A stretch of DNA of 5,892 nt, taken from assembly GCA_031271075.1 (NCBI GenBank), contig JAISWN010000300.1:1-5892 (forward strand), given 5' to 3'. Origin of the DNA: Treponema sp. (GTDB taxonomy: Bacteria; Spirochaetota; Spirochaetia; Treponematales; Breznakiellaceae). Numbering within the stretch: position 1 is the stretch's first letter; every line of letters begins with the position of its first letter. This document shows positions 1 to 5,773 of the stretch, piece by piece. The translations under genes and the position numbers were made by a program. The notes under the pieces are model-generated. The model saw nothing but the letters and a program-made list of their open reading frames with translations. It made no database searches and had not been told where the DNA came from.

Positions 1-245
1 CCCTGGCAGCTTTCCACGCTGACATAACAGGCAACCGCTTCGTCCCCGGCGTTGATTTCCCGCATCCAGCTTTGCAGAAACGTGGTCTTCCCGGTCTGCC
101 GGGGGGCGTGGAGCACCCAGTACAGTTTGTCCCGAATATACCGGTCAAGCTGGGCCCCTACCAGGCGATCCTTGGGGGGCAGCATGTAGTGATCCTCCGG
201 GTTACAGGGGCCGGTGGTGTTAAAAAAACGGATGGGACGTTTCAT
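1..245 (-). CDS. AAA-like P-loop ATPase, N-terminal part (runs off window); paralogue of the 4178-5773 gene
   Basis: Read on the minus strand from ATG 245-243, this frame gives 81 complete codons to the window edge. The translation begins MKRPIRFFNTTGPCNPEDHY and carries a Walker A motif APRQTGKTTF around residues 47-56. About 86% of the residues match the first 90 residues of the 531-residue protein at 4178-5773. The two differ by a 4-residue gap after MREIN and by a 4-residue shorter N-terminus, so it is clearly a second copy of that gene. By analogy the missing part should hold Walker B, an arginine-rich middle and a PD-(D/E)XK-type C-terminus. The start overlaps the stop of the upstream gene as TGATG (247-243), and no good Shine-Dalgarno is at the right distance, so translation probably depends on coupling. 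Whether the full gene is intact cannot be seen. The ATPase call is firm; the biological role is unknown. Confidence 0.88.
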   Translation of the reverse strand, partial: MKRPIRFFNTTGPCNPEDHYMLPPKDRLVGAQLDRYIRDKLYWVLHAPRQTGKTTFLQSWMREINAGDEAVACYVSVESCQ

Positions 246-988
246 CAACAGTTCTTGCTATCCTGCTGCCTGGTAGCAGGCCCCCCGACATGGGCGATCA
301 TTTTTTCTACCGTCTCCGTGCAGTTAACGGGGATAAGCCGCGTGGCGGGGTGGGCCTGGGCAAAGACCCGGAATATTTCATCCGCAAAGCCCTGGCCGAT
401 AAAATCGACGCCGGTAAAGTCCAGTACCACCTCAAGAAACCGGTCAAAACGGTTCACGAGGCGTCTTGCCTGGGACCGGGACATGAGGGAATCCCCTTCG
501 TGCTGCATTATTTGCAGGGGGACGGCGGTCCGGTAAAAGCCGGGCTGTTTATCGGGATCGGCGTATTCATTAAAAATATCGGCCAGGGAAAGTTTTGAAG
601 TGGTACTTATCGCCATGTTCACCATAGTACCCGGACCGCTGTCTCTATTAGCAAATTCAAACCGGCTGCTGTTTTTAAGCCAGGAAAACGCCAGATTCCC
701 CGACGTAACGGTAAACGTATCAAAAATCCGGGAGGTGAAAAATATTCCGTCACCTGAATGCTGCTGCGGATCGGAGGTGAGCTTTCCTTTGAGCAATTCC
801 AATATGGCGTGATTCGGTTCTTCAAGGGCAAGATCGTTTTTTATTTTTTCAAAAATACCAATGCCGTAATCAATAATGGCAAATCGTATTTCCCCATTTT
901 TGGATACTTCTATTTTGATAGTTTTTGATCCTGAATGTTCAATGGCGTTGTTCACCATTTCCGTAAATCCATACTGACATATCTGCAA
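245..988 (-). CDS. GHKL (HATPase_c) ATPase fused to STAS-like DUF4325 domain; 5' end probably missing
   Basis: This 247-residue protein starts at TTG 988-986, the only usable start in the frame. Residues 7-20 (FTEMVNNAIEHSGS) are the GHKL N box with its Glu and Asn. DYGIG at 40-44 is the G1 box, and HSGDGIFFTSRIFD at 77-90 is the G2 box. GPGTMVNMAI near 119-128 ends the ATPase fold. Residues from about 150 to 230, centred on FIGQGFADEIFRVF (197-210), match the STAS-like DUF4325 family. Known relatives usually carry an N-terminal helix-turn-helix ahead of the ATPase, which is absent here. A GHKL plus STAS pairing recalls anti-sigma/anti-anti-sigma partner switching, so a signalling role is an inference. 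The frame continues open upstream (see 989-1135) with family-like sequence but no start, so this gene may be a 5'-truncated remnant. GC shifts from about 57% in the DUF4325 half to about 38% in the ATPase half. It overlaps the next gene as TGATG. Confidence 0.8.
   Translation of the reverse strand: MQICQYGFTEMVNNAIEHSGSKTIKIEVSKNGEIRFAIIDYGIGIFEKIKNDLALEEPNHAILELLKGKLTSDPQQHSGDGIFFTSRIFDTFTVTSGNLAFSWLKNSSRFEFANRDSGPGTMVNMAISTTSKLSLADIFNEYADPDKQPGFYRTAVPLQIMQHEGDSLMSRSQARRLVNRFDRFLEVVLDFTGVDFIGQGFADEIFRVFAQAHPATRLIPVNCTETVEKMIAHVGGPATRQQDSKNC
255..283. repeat. Diverged direct repeat, copy A (at GHKL-DUF4325 3' end)
   Basis: This is the partner of 1096-1122, in the same orientation, lying over the last codons of the GHKL-DUF4325 gene just before its stop. 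It also contains a small inverted repeat, CCTGCT (262-267) with AGCAGG (275-280), which the other copy lacks. The two copies bracket almost exactly the surviving part of the GHKL-DUF4325 gene. It encodes part of a poorly conserved C-terminal tail, so coding constraint does not explain the match. Confidence 0.4.
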
Positions 989-1135
989 AACATTTTGTGC
1001 TGTTCCCGCCAGATGGGGAACTATGTCTTTCCTCCATATCGAATCTTCACTGGGTGGGGGCTGTAATGAGTAGCTATGTTCAAAGTTAAGGATTTTTGCT
1101 ATCCAGCAGCCCGTACAGGACCAGTACCACTCAAC
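989..1135 (-). other. In-frame, start-less upstream extension of the GHKL-DUF4325 gene
   Basis: The reading frame of the 245-988 gene remains open upstream as far as a TGA at 1138-1136, overlapping the last codons of the DUF4276 gene. The translated stretch includes FEHSYSLQPPPSEDSIWRKD followed by IVPHLAGTAQNVLQICQYGF. I recognise this as the segment that normally links the helix-turn-helix to the ATPase in DUF4325 proteins (family pattern roughly: E-D-x-x-W-R-x-D-I-x-P-x-L, then N-V-x-x-I-x-Q-Y-G-F-T-E-M). There is no ATG, GTG or TTG in this stretch, so it cannot be translated from its own start. The likeliest reading is loss of the 5' part of the gene at a recombination junction near 1090-1110; a frameshift or a non-standard start is an alternative. 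The family match is from memory, not a search. Confidence 0.55.
1096..1122. repeat. Diverged direct repeat, copy B (at DUF4276 3' end)
   Basis: TTGCTATCCAGCAGCC (1096-1111) differs at only two positions from TTGCTATCCTGCTGCC (255-270). Allowing two single-base gaps, the similarity continues through a GTA(G)CAGG segment in each copy. This copy covers the stop codon of the DUF4276 gene and adjoins the point where family-like sequence of the GHKL gene begins. Two related tracts at the 3' ends of neighbouring genes suggest a recombination or cassette boundary. Chance cannot be excluded for a tract this short. Confidence 0.4.
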
Positions 1136-1716
1136 TCAACAATCGTGTCCACAAGCGCCTTGAGTTCCACGCATTGATTTACCGCTATAGACAAATCGTT
1201 ACCTCTCAGAATCCTGCCAGCGTCACGTGGCTTCACGTAACTATCCCGGCAGGTCCCGGCTTCAAAAATTTCCCTGATATGATAAGCCGGCGGCTTATCA
1301 TGGTTTACTTTCTCAGGATTTCCTGATGGAGCGTTTTTATTATGTCCGGCCAATTTTTGTATTGTACTCCAATAGGGCAATAGCCATGCTTCAAAATCGT
1401 ACTGAGCGGCATGGGGATAAAAACGAGGTTCCTCCCCAACCCAGTTTCGCATTTTTGCTTTTGCGTCTGCGGCGTCTCTAAAATCGAAAGTTCCCGTATA
1501 AACATCGGTCAAGGCGATGACATAATCGGCTGCATTTGGACCGGCGAGCAGGTTCTGCACAACCCGTTGCAGCTTGCCTTCTTTTGGGATACGACCATCA
1601 TAGCAAAATGGAATTACTTTTGGCATTCTATCCGCCAGGCGATCTTTCAAATAAGGCCGCAAATATGGTATAAACACTTTTTCAGTTTTTCCCTCGACAA
1701 TTATGGCTATCTTCAT
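1099..1716 (-). CDS. DUF4276 TOPRIM-like protein, putative nuclease partner of the adjacent AAA_21 ATPase
   Basis: The 205-residue protein starts MKIAIIVEGKTEKVFIPYL. The VEGKTE motif is the glutamate strand-loop of TOPRIM folds. ALTDVYTG near residues 70-77 supplies the acidic metal-binding position that reads D-x-Y-G in DUF4276 proteins, and YDFEAWLLPYW near 106-116 matches the family's H-E-F-E-A-x-L-F segment. A Pro/Asn/Asp/Lys stretch near 133-144 follows. Length is normal for the family. ATG 1716-1714 is preferred over the upstream ATG at 1746 because it overlaps the ATPase stop as TAATG, has AAAGGG five bases upstream, and directly precedes the first conserved strand. TOPRIM proteins encoded next to ABC/OLD-like ATPases act as nucleases in OLD and PARIS-type immunity; nuclease activity here is inferred. 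An alternative is a non-nucleolytic regulator of the ATPase. The 3' end overlaps the open frame of the next gene. Confidence 0.85.
   Translation of the reverse strand: MKIAIIVEGKTEKVFIPYLRPYLKDRLADRMPKVIPFCYDGRIPKEGKLQRVVQNLLAGPNAADYVIALTDVYTGTFDFRDAADAKAKMRNWVGEEPRFYPHAAQYDFEAWLLPYWSTIQKLAGHNKNAPSGNPEKVNHDKPPAYHIREIFEAGTCRDSYVKPRDAGRILRGNDLSIAVNQCVELKALVDTIVELSGTGPVRAAG
1279..1301. repeat. Perfect 10-bp inverted repeat inside the DUF4276 gene
   Basis: ATGATAAGCC (1279-1288) and GGCTTATCAT (1292-1301) are exact reverse complements separated by GGC. This would form a strong stem-loop in the mRNA or single-stranded DNA. It lies in codons for H-D-K-P-P-A-Y-H, a conserved DUF4276 segment, so the coding requirement may largely explain it. 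No T-run follows in either direction, so it is not an intrinsic terminator. Confidence 0.6.
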
Positions 1717-2858
1717 TACTGCCCTTTCAATTGTCCCATGCGCCAAACTTCATCCATGCTGTATTCGCCAAGCCATTTTTCCAAATCCAGCGTGTCCGCC
1801 CAGGCCGCCACCGCACAGCCGGTTTCGTCAACATCCATTACTACCACTTCTTCTGGCCTTAAAAAACGGATAAGCCTTTCCGAATGAGTGGCAATAATCA
1901 ACTGGGTTCTTCCGGAGGTTTCGCGCATGAGATCCGCCAGTAGACTCAACTGTTCCGGATGCATACTTACTTCCGGCTCGTCAATCATCGTTATTGTTGA
2001 AAGATTCGGGCTTTGTAACAATGAAACCAGCCAAAGGAAACGTAATGTTCCTTCGGATAGTTCGTGCATATATAGTGGCTTGTTGAAATTACGATCTTTC
2101 CAGGTCATAGTCAGCATACCTGCGGCTACCGGAGGAAAGTTTAATTCTTCAAAATCGGGAAACGCTGCCCGCAGGGAATCTGTAATTGCCTCGAATCTGT
2201 TGTGATCACTTTCGCGGAGGTAATACAAATAGGAAACCAGATCTCCACCATTTGCGCCGGGCAGAACCGCGGGCTTCATCTGCTGCGGTAATTTAACCGG
2301 CGCGTTGAGACCTATATCAAGTGTGTGATATTGCGTTGTTGTAGCAAGAATACGCCGCAGTTCTTCAGGCTGCTGGAACATTTTAGGCACCTGGGATAAT
2401 GAAGTTTCCTGGTGGTTGTGTTCCCAGGTTGGATGAATTGGTCCTCTTCCTGTTTCAAAATAGCAGATATTAGTATTTGTGGAATCAATATGCATGAAGG
2501 GTTTTTCATACCCGGAACGATGCTGTGACAGGGTCTCCCGGGAAATGGAATATGCTGTCCCCTGCGGTGTAACATTAAGGCTATATTCAATGGGATCATA
2601 ACCTGGTACATTCATATTTACCAGAAAAGAAAAGCCGTAATTTTTATCACGGGTCTGGAGACTCGCAATCCCGCCGAATTGGGACAGGGTTTCCTGTAAA
2701 TCCCCCGAAGCGGAAGCAGACAATAAAGTGAGCGCATCCAAAAACGAAGTTTTTCCAACACCGTTAATTCCTATCAGGGTCATAAAGGGTTTTACCGCCA
2801 GGTCGATTTTGTCCAAACGGCGGAAGCCCGTGATTTTTATCCGGCTGATCTTATTCAT
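1716..2858 (-). CDS. AAA_21/AAA_15-type (OLD/RecF-like) ABC-class ATPase
   Basis: This is a 380-residue ATPase with the complete ABC-class motif set. ISRIKITGFRRLDKIDL at the N-terminus is the typical entry strand of RecF/OLD-like proteins. Walker A is GINGVGKTS at 30-38. The signature motif is ELSEGT at 266-271. Walker B is TMIDEPEVSMHPE at 290-302, with catalytic Glu 294. The H-loop is THS at 324-326. Between them lies a family-variable lid of about 200 residues. There is no C-terminal TOPRIM domain; that function sits in the next gene, DUF4276, whose start overlaps this stop as TAATG. The pair therefore resembles a split OLD protein, as in AriA/AriB (PARIS), although AriB is a different TOPRIM family (DUF4435). 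The likely role is a DNA- or phage-sensing ATPase that controls a toxic effector; this is inferred from architecture. The start lies 5 bases after the stop of the DUF4143 gene, with only a weak AGAGAGA before it. Confidence 0.9.
   Translation of the reverse strand: MNKISRIKITGFRRLDKIDLAVKPFMTLIGINGVGKTSFLDALTLLSASASGDLQETLSQFGGIASLQTRDKNYGFSFLVNMNVPGYDPIEYSLNVTPQGTAYSISRETLSQHRSGYEKPFMHIDSTNTNICYFETGRGPIHPTWEHNHQETSLSQVPKMFQQPEELRRILATTTQYHTLDIGLNAPVKLPQQMKPAVLPGANGGDLVSYLYYLRESDHNRFEAITDSLRAAFPDFEELNFPPVAAGMLTMTWKDRNFNKPLYMHELSEGTLRFLWLVSLLQSPNLSTITMIDEPEVSMHPEQLSLLADLMRETSGRTQLIIATHSERLIRFLRPEEVVVMDVDETGCAVAAWADTLDLEKWLGEYSMDEVWRMGQLKGQ
1722..1727 (-). promoter_or_regulatory. Ribosome binding site for the DUF4276 gene
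   Basis: On the minus strand AAAGGG lies five bases before ATG 1716-1714, inside the last codons of the AAA_21 ATPase gene. It decides the start in favour of the TAATG-coupled ATG rather than the ATG at 1746, which would add ten unconserved residues. Confidence 0.6.
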
Positions 2859-2863
2859 TCTCT

Positions 2864-4099
2864 CTATTTTTGCCCCATGGCCCAGTCCCAGGCCGGAAGC
2901 ACGGTGATCTTTCTGCCGGATTCCAGGATAAGGTCCCGGGTGTCCCGGGTGATGATGATCCCTTCGGATGTGTTGAAGAAATCCATGGCGGCGCGGAGGC
3001 CCGCGATCTCCCGGTCCTGGTTATCGCCGTTTAACTCGTAACACGCCTGGACGCAAAACGCCCCACCCTCCGGTCCTTGGGTCTCCAGGCCTCCGGGGTT
3101 TACGATAAAATCACATTCCCTGTTGTTATCAGAAAAATAATAAACATCGCCGCCTGAAAGCCGGAGCTGGTTAAAAACAAAATTCTCCATCAGGGCCCCG
3201 TAATCCGGCGTAAAGGAACGCGAACCGGTCCGAATGATCCCCATGTCGGCGATATAGAGTTTCTTGGGCGCAAGGCTTTGGGCCCTGACGGACCAGGCAA
3301 AACAGGGTACGAGCCTGATTAAATAGGCCGCCTGGAACCAGGAAAAATACTCTAGCACCGTGGACGGAGATTTTACCCCGGCCTGGGCCGTCAACCTGCT
3401 GGGGGAAACCAAATGAGCCGTGTTCGACACCAAAAAACCGTACAGACGCTGCAAGGGGGCGGCATCACGGATGCCGTAACGGACCGCAATGTCCCGGTAC
3501 AGAATGTCCCGCTGCAACTGGGCTACGATATCGGCGTTCCCCGTTTTAAGGTATTCGGGAAAACCGCCCTGAACAAAGTAAGCGTCCAGCGATTGCGCGT
3601 CCGCGGCCTGCCCGGTAAAGCGCAAATATTCACGGTAGGAGAACGGAAACAGTTCCTTCGACAAATGCCTGCCGGTTAGTTTATTGCCCAGTTCCCGGCT
3701 TAAAAGGGAGGCGTTAGAACCGGTTAAGAGAACCTGAAAGCCTTCGTCAAGCTTTTGCCGGATATAGAGTTCCCAGCGCGGGGCGGACTGAATCTCATCG
3801 AAAAACAGGAGGCCGCAGCCCGATTCGGCTATCAAAAGGTCCAGGAGCTGGTAATCCGCCCCGGAAAATTCATAGAGCCGCAAATCGTCAAAGATGCAGT
3901 AAAAATACGCCCGTCCGGTTTTCCGGACAAACTGGCGCAGCAGGGTACTTTTTCCGCAACGGCGTATGCCGCTTACAATCAGCGCGTGGCTCCGGATATC
4001 CGGCAGGAACGGCAAAAGCTCCCGTTCAAGCCCAGTATCAAGGGCCTCAAGGCGCTCTTTTTGCGACCGCGTTATATCCCTCAGTTCGGAAAGCTTCAT
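2864..4099 (-). CDS. AAA_14 / DUF4143 ATP-binding protein
   Basis: This is a 411-residue protein of the widespread AAA_14-DUF4143 family. The AAA_14 part has Walker A GIRRCGKST (44-52), Walker B LLFFDEIQ (97-104) and the family-typical sensor TGSNAS (126-131). FPFSYREYL (151-159) and the GGFPEYL segment (178-184) follow. The C-terminal DUF4143 domain includes YIADMGI (282-288), ENFVFNQL (305-312) and YYFSDNNRECDFIV (320-333). The last two motifs recall a PD-(D/E)XK nuclease core with Asp 330, but the expected E-x-K strand reads VQACYEL (350-356), so catalysis may be lost. The family's role is unknown; it is often strain-variable and multi-copy. ATG 4099 is the first in frame and fits the conserved length; AGGG lies only one base before it, so the ribosome binding site is poor. 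The gene is first after the 78-base gap and may head a unit with the AAA_21-DUF4276 pair. Confidence 0.9.
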   Translation of the reverse strand: MKLSELRDITRSQKERLEALDTGLERELLPFLPDIRSHALIVSGIRRCGKSTLLRQFVRKTGRAYFYCIFDDLRLYEFSGADYQLLDLLIAESGCGLLFFDEIQSAPRWELYIRQKLDEGFQVLLTGSNASLLSRELGNKLTGRHLSKELFPFSYREYLRFTGQAADAQSLDAYFVQGGFPEYLKTGNADIVAQLQRDILYRDIAVRYGIRDAAPLQRLYGFLVSNTAHLVSPSRLTAQAGVKSPSTVLEYFSWFQAAYLIRLVPCFAWSVRAQSLAPKKLYIADMGIIRTGSRSFTPDYGALMENFVFNQLRLSGGDVYYFSDNNRECDFIVNPGGLETQGPEGGAFCVQACYELNGDNQDREIAGLRAAMDFFNTSEGIIITRDTRDLILESGRKITVLPAWDWAMGQK

Positions 4100-4109
4100 G
4101 CCCTGAGTG

Positions 4110-4126
4110 TATCCGAAACCCGGATA
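4110..4126. repeat. Small inverted repeat upstream of the DUF4143 gene
   Basis: TATCCG (4110-4115) and CGGATA (4121-4126) are exact reverse complements around a 5-base loop. On the minus strand this lies between the candidate operator and the DUF4143 start, in the presumed leader, about 11 bases before the ATG. It could fold in the mRNA and limit access to the weak ribosome binding site. No T-run follows, so it is not an intrinsic terminator. Confidence 0.4.
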
Positions 4127-4128
4127 TT

Positions 4129-4170
4129 ATTCCATTGCCAATGGAACATTTATTTCGTTGTAAATGGAAT
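4129..4170 (-). promoter_or_regulatory. Candidate operator/promoter: 17-base palindrome plus third half-site
   Basis: TTCCATTGCCAATGGAA (4130-4146) is a perfect palindrome about a central C. A further half-site AATGGAAT (4163-4170) pairs exactly with ATTCCATT (4129-4136). Three copies of the half-site lie in a 78-base intergenic gap, an arrangement typical of a dimeric regulator's operator. On the minus strand TAATAT immediately follows the palindrome and could be a -10 box, which would put the palindrome in the spacer. The six bases 17 upstream are a poor -35, so the promoter is weakly supported. No candidate regulator gene is visible unless the lost helix-turn-helix of the GHKL-DUF4325 protein was one. 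Confidence 0.4.
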
Positions 4171-4177
4171 AGCGGCA

Positions 4178-5773
4178 CTAAGAGCGGACTACCGTTACGC
4201 TTCCTTCCCGCGTCCAGCCGAGGCGTTCCTCCCAGGGGGCTTCCTTCACCCGGGGACGCCGGTCGAATATGAGGAGATACGCCGGAGCGTCCGGCGCCTT
4301 GCTGTCCCGGTATTTGGCTATCTGTTCAAGCCCCCTGGCCGTTACCTGCTCCGGGCTTTGCCTGTCGTGGATCAGCTTCACCTCAATAATGTACCTGCCG
4401 CCTTTATATTCCACGTACAGATCCATGCGGCCCCGGCCTGCGGCATACTCCCGGTCGATTCTCCCACCGCCGTTCAACACCCGCTGCAAAAACGCCATTA
4501 AAAGCAGGTGGGGAAAGGCTTCGGTGTAGTCCGACTTTTCTTCCCATACCTCGGAATTCTCCCGCCAGAACCGCTGGAATTCCCGCAACAGGGCGTCCAT
4601 GTCCAGGGAGCCATCTGCCTTTTGCCACTGCCAGGTCGAGGGCGGCGGCAGGTTATCGTGGTAGCCCGCGTTCAGGTAGCGGGTCAGAATGTCCGCGTAA
4701 ATGGGGTTGGCGATGATAAAGCCCGTTTCGGTGGTCCAGGAGACCAGGCCCAAATCCATGGCAAGCTGCACATCCGGGCTGGCCCGGTTGATACCGGGAT
4801 CGGCAGCGCCGATGATGATTGATTCTACCAGCCGGCGTATTTGGGGATCCCGCAGCCGTACTTCCAGGGCGTCCAGGTGGGTCTCCCGGGCCAGGATCAT
4901 CTGCTCCCGGGCCTCCATGATGTGTTCCAGGGAAACGGTCTCCCGGCTCCCCTCGTCCAGGATCCGCATGGTGGCCCGCTGAAACAGGGAGTTCACTATC
5001 CAGGGCTGGCCCCGGGACTGGTCGTACACATAGTCAAGGGCTTCCCCGCTTATCTCCTGGCCCGTTTCTTCCGTCCGCTGGGCGAACAACTTGGCAATGT
5101 CCTCCCGCAGAAAATTGGAGAGCATTGCGGAATCGGACTTGACGTTGAAGGGTGAACCGGGGTTGGGGGTAGCGCCGCCCTTCGCCGCGGTGATGTAGTC
5201 CTTGAGGTCTCTCATGCCTACGAGGGCGATAGAAACGGGGAAAAAACCCGGCCCCCGCCCGGCAAAGCCGCCCCGTAACTGCCGCAGGAAACTGATGAGA
5301 GTTTCCCCCTCAAGAACATCGGTCTCGTCAAACAGAACAACCAAGGGCTTGGGAACTACCAGGACCGACCAGTTTATCAATATGTCGCTCAGCATACTGT
5401 TGACCGCCCCAGTCTTCAGTTCCGGTACCGGCATACTGAGAAATTCGGCGTATTCCTGTATGGCCTTACAGATATTGGGCATGGCCTTTGCCGCCTCGGC
5501 AAGCCCCTGGCAGCGTTCCACGCTGACGTAACAGGCCACCGCGTCGCCGCCGTTAAACCGGCCGCTGTTGATCTCCCGCATCCAGTTCTGCAAAAAGGTG
5601 GTCTTCCCCGTCTGGCGCGGCGCGTGAAGCACCCAGTAGAGCTGGTCCCGGATATAGCGGTGGAGCTGAGCCCCCACCAGCCGTTCCTCCGGGGGCAGCA
5701 TATAGTGATCCCAGGGGTTACAGGGGCCGGTGGTGTTAAAAAACCGGACCGGCCGTTTCTCTTTGTTTATCAT
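4178..5773 (-). CDS. AAA-like P-loop ATPase with C-terminal PD-(D/E)XK-type domain
   Basis: This 531-residue protein belongs to a multi-copy family of unknown function that opens with a R-F-F-N-T-x-G-P-x-N-P block. Here that block is RFFNTTGPCNP at 10-20, followed by HYMLPPEERL. Walker A is APRQTGKTTF (51-60) and Walker B is PLVVLFDETD (143-152). IALVGMRDLKDY (182-193) is the sensor region. SRGQPWIVNSL (253-263) and a helical segment to about 370 resemble the C-terminal part of STAND/AAA-like ATPases. The C-terminal domain (about 410-531) has the PD-(D/E)XK layout: GRGRMDLYV (446-454) with Asp 451, YIIEVKL (461-467) with Glu 464 and Lys 466, and the family glutamine in GLEQIAKY (481-488). The nuclease core therefore looks intact. 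ATG 5773 is the first start and adds four residues compared with the paralogue; no Shine-Dalgarno is evident. The stop TAG is at 4180-4178. Its first 90 residues are nearly repeated by the gene at 1-245. A nuclease-linked defence role is possible but unproven. Confidence 0.9.
   Translation of the reverse strand: MINKEKRPVRFFNTTGPCNPWDHYMLPPEERLVGAQLHRYIRDQLYWVLHAPRQTGKTTFLQNWMREINSGRFNGGDAVACYVSVERCQGLAEAAKAMPNICKAIQEYAEFLSMPVPELKTGAVNSMLSDILINWSVLVVPKPLVVLFDETDVLEGETLISFLRQLRGGFAGRGPGFFPVSIALVGMRDLKDYITAAKGGATPNPGSPFNVKSDSAMLSNFLREDIAKLFAQRTEETGQEISGEALDYVYDQSRGQPWIVNSLFQRATMRILDEGSRETVSLEHIMEAREQMILARETHLDALEVRLRDPQIRRLVESIIIGAADPGINRASPDVQLAMDLGLVSWTTETGFIIANPIYADILTRYLNAGYHDNLPPPSTWQWQKADGSLDMDALLREFQRFWRENSEVWEEKSDYTEAFPHLLLMAFLQRVLNGGGRIDREYAAGRGRMDLYVEYKGGRYIIEVKLIHDRQSPEQVTARGLEQIAKYRDSKAPDAPAYLLIFDRRPRVKEAPWEERLGWTREGSVTVVRS

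Noticed and set aside
72..598. Overlapping plus-strand open frames at the left end
   Set aside because: They are antisense to the second ATPase copy and to the DUF4325 domain, both of which have clear family motifs; the plus-strand translations show none.
255..1122. Direct repeats as integron attC sites
   Set aside because: The copies lack the paired R-box/L-box core sequences and the long inverted repeat expected of attC.
1717..1746. ATG at 1746-1744 as the start of the DUF4276 gene
   Set aside because: It would add ten residues without similarity to the family; ATG 1716 has AAAGGG at five bases, couples to the ATPase stop, and directly precedes the first conserved strand.
3755..4501. Long plus-strand open frame spanning the 4100-4177 gap
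   Set aside because: It lies antisense to two well-supported minus-strand genes, has no recognisable domain, and is the expected shadow of GC-rich coding sequence.
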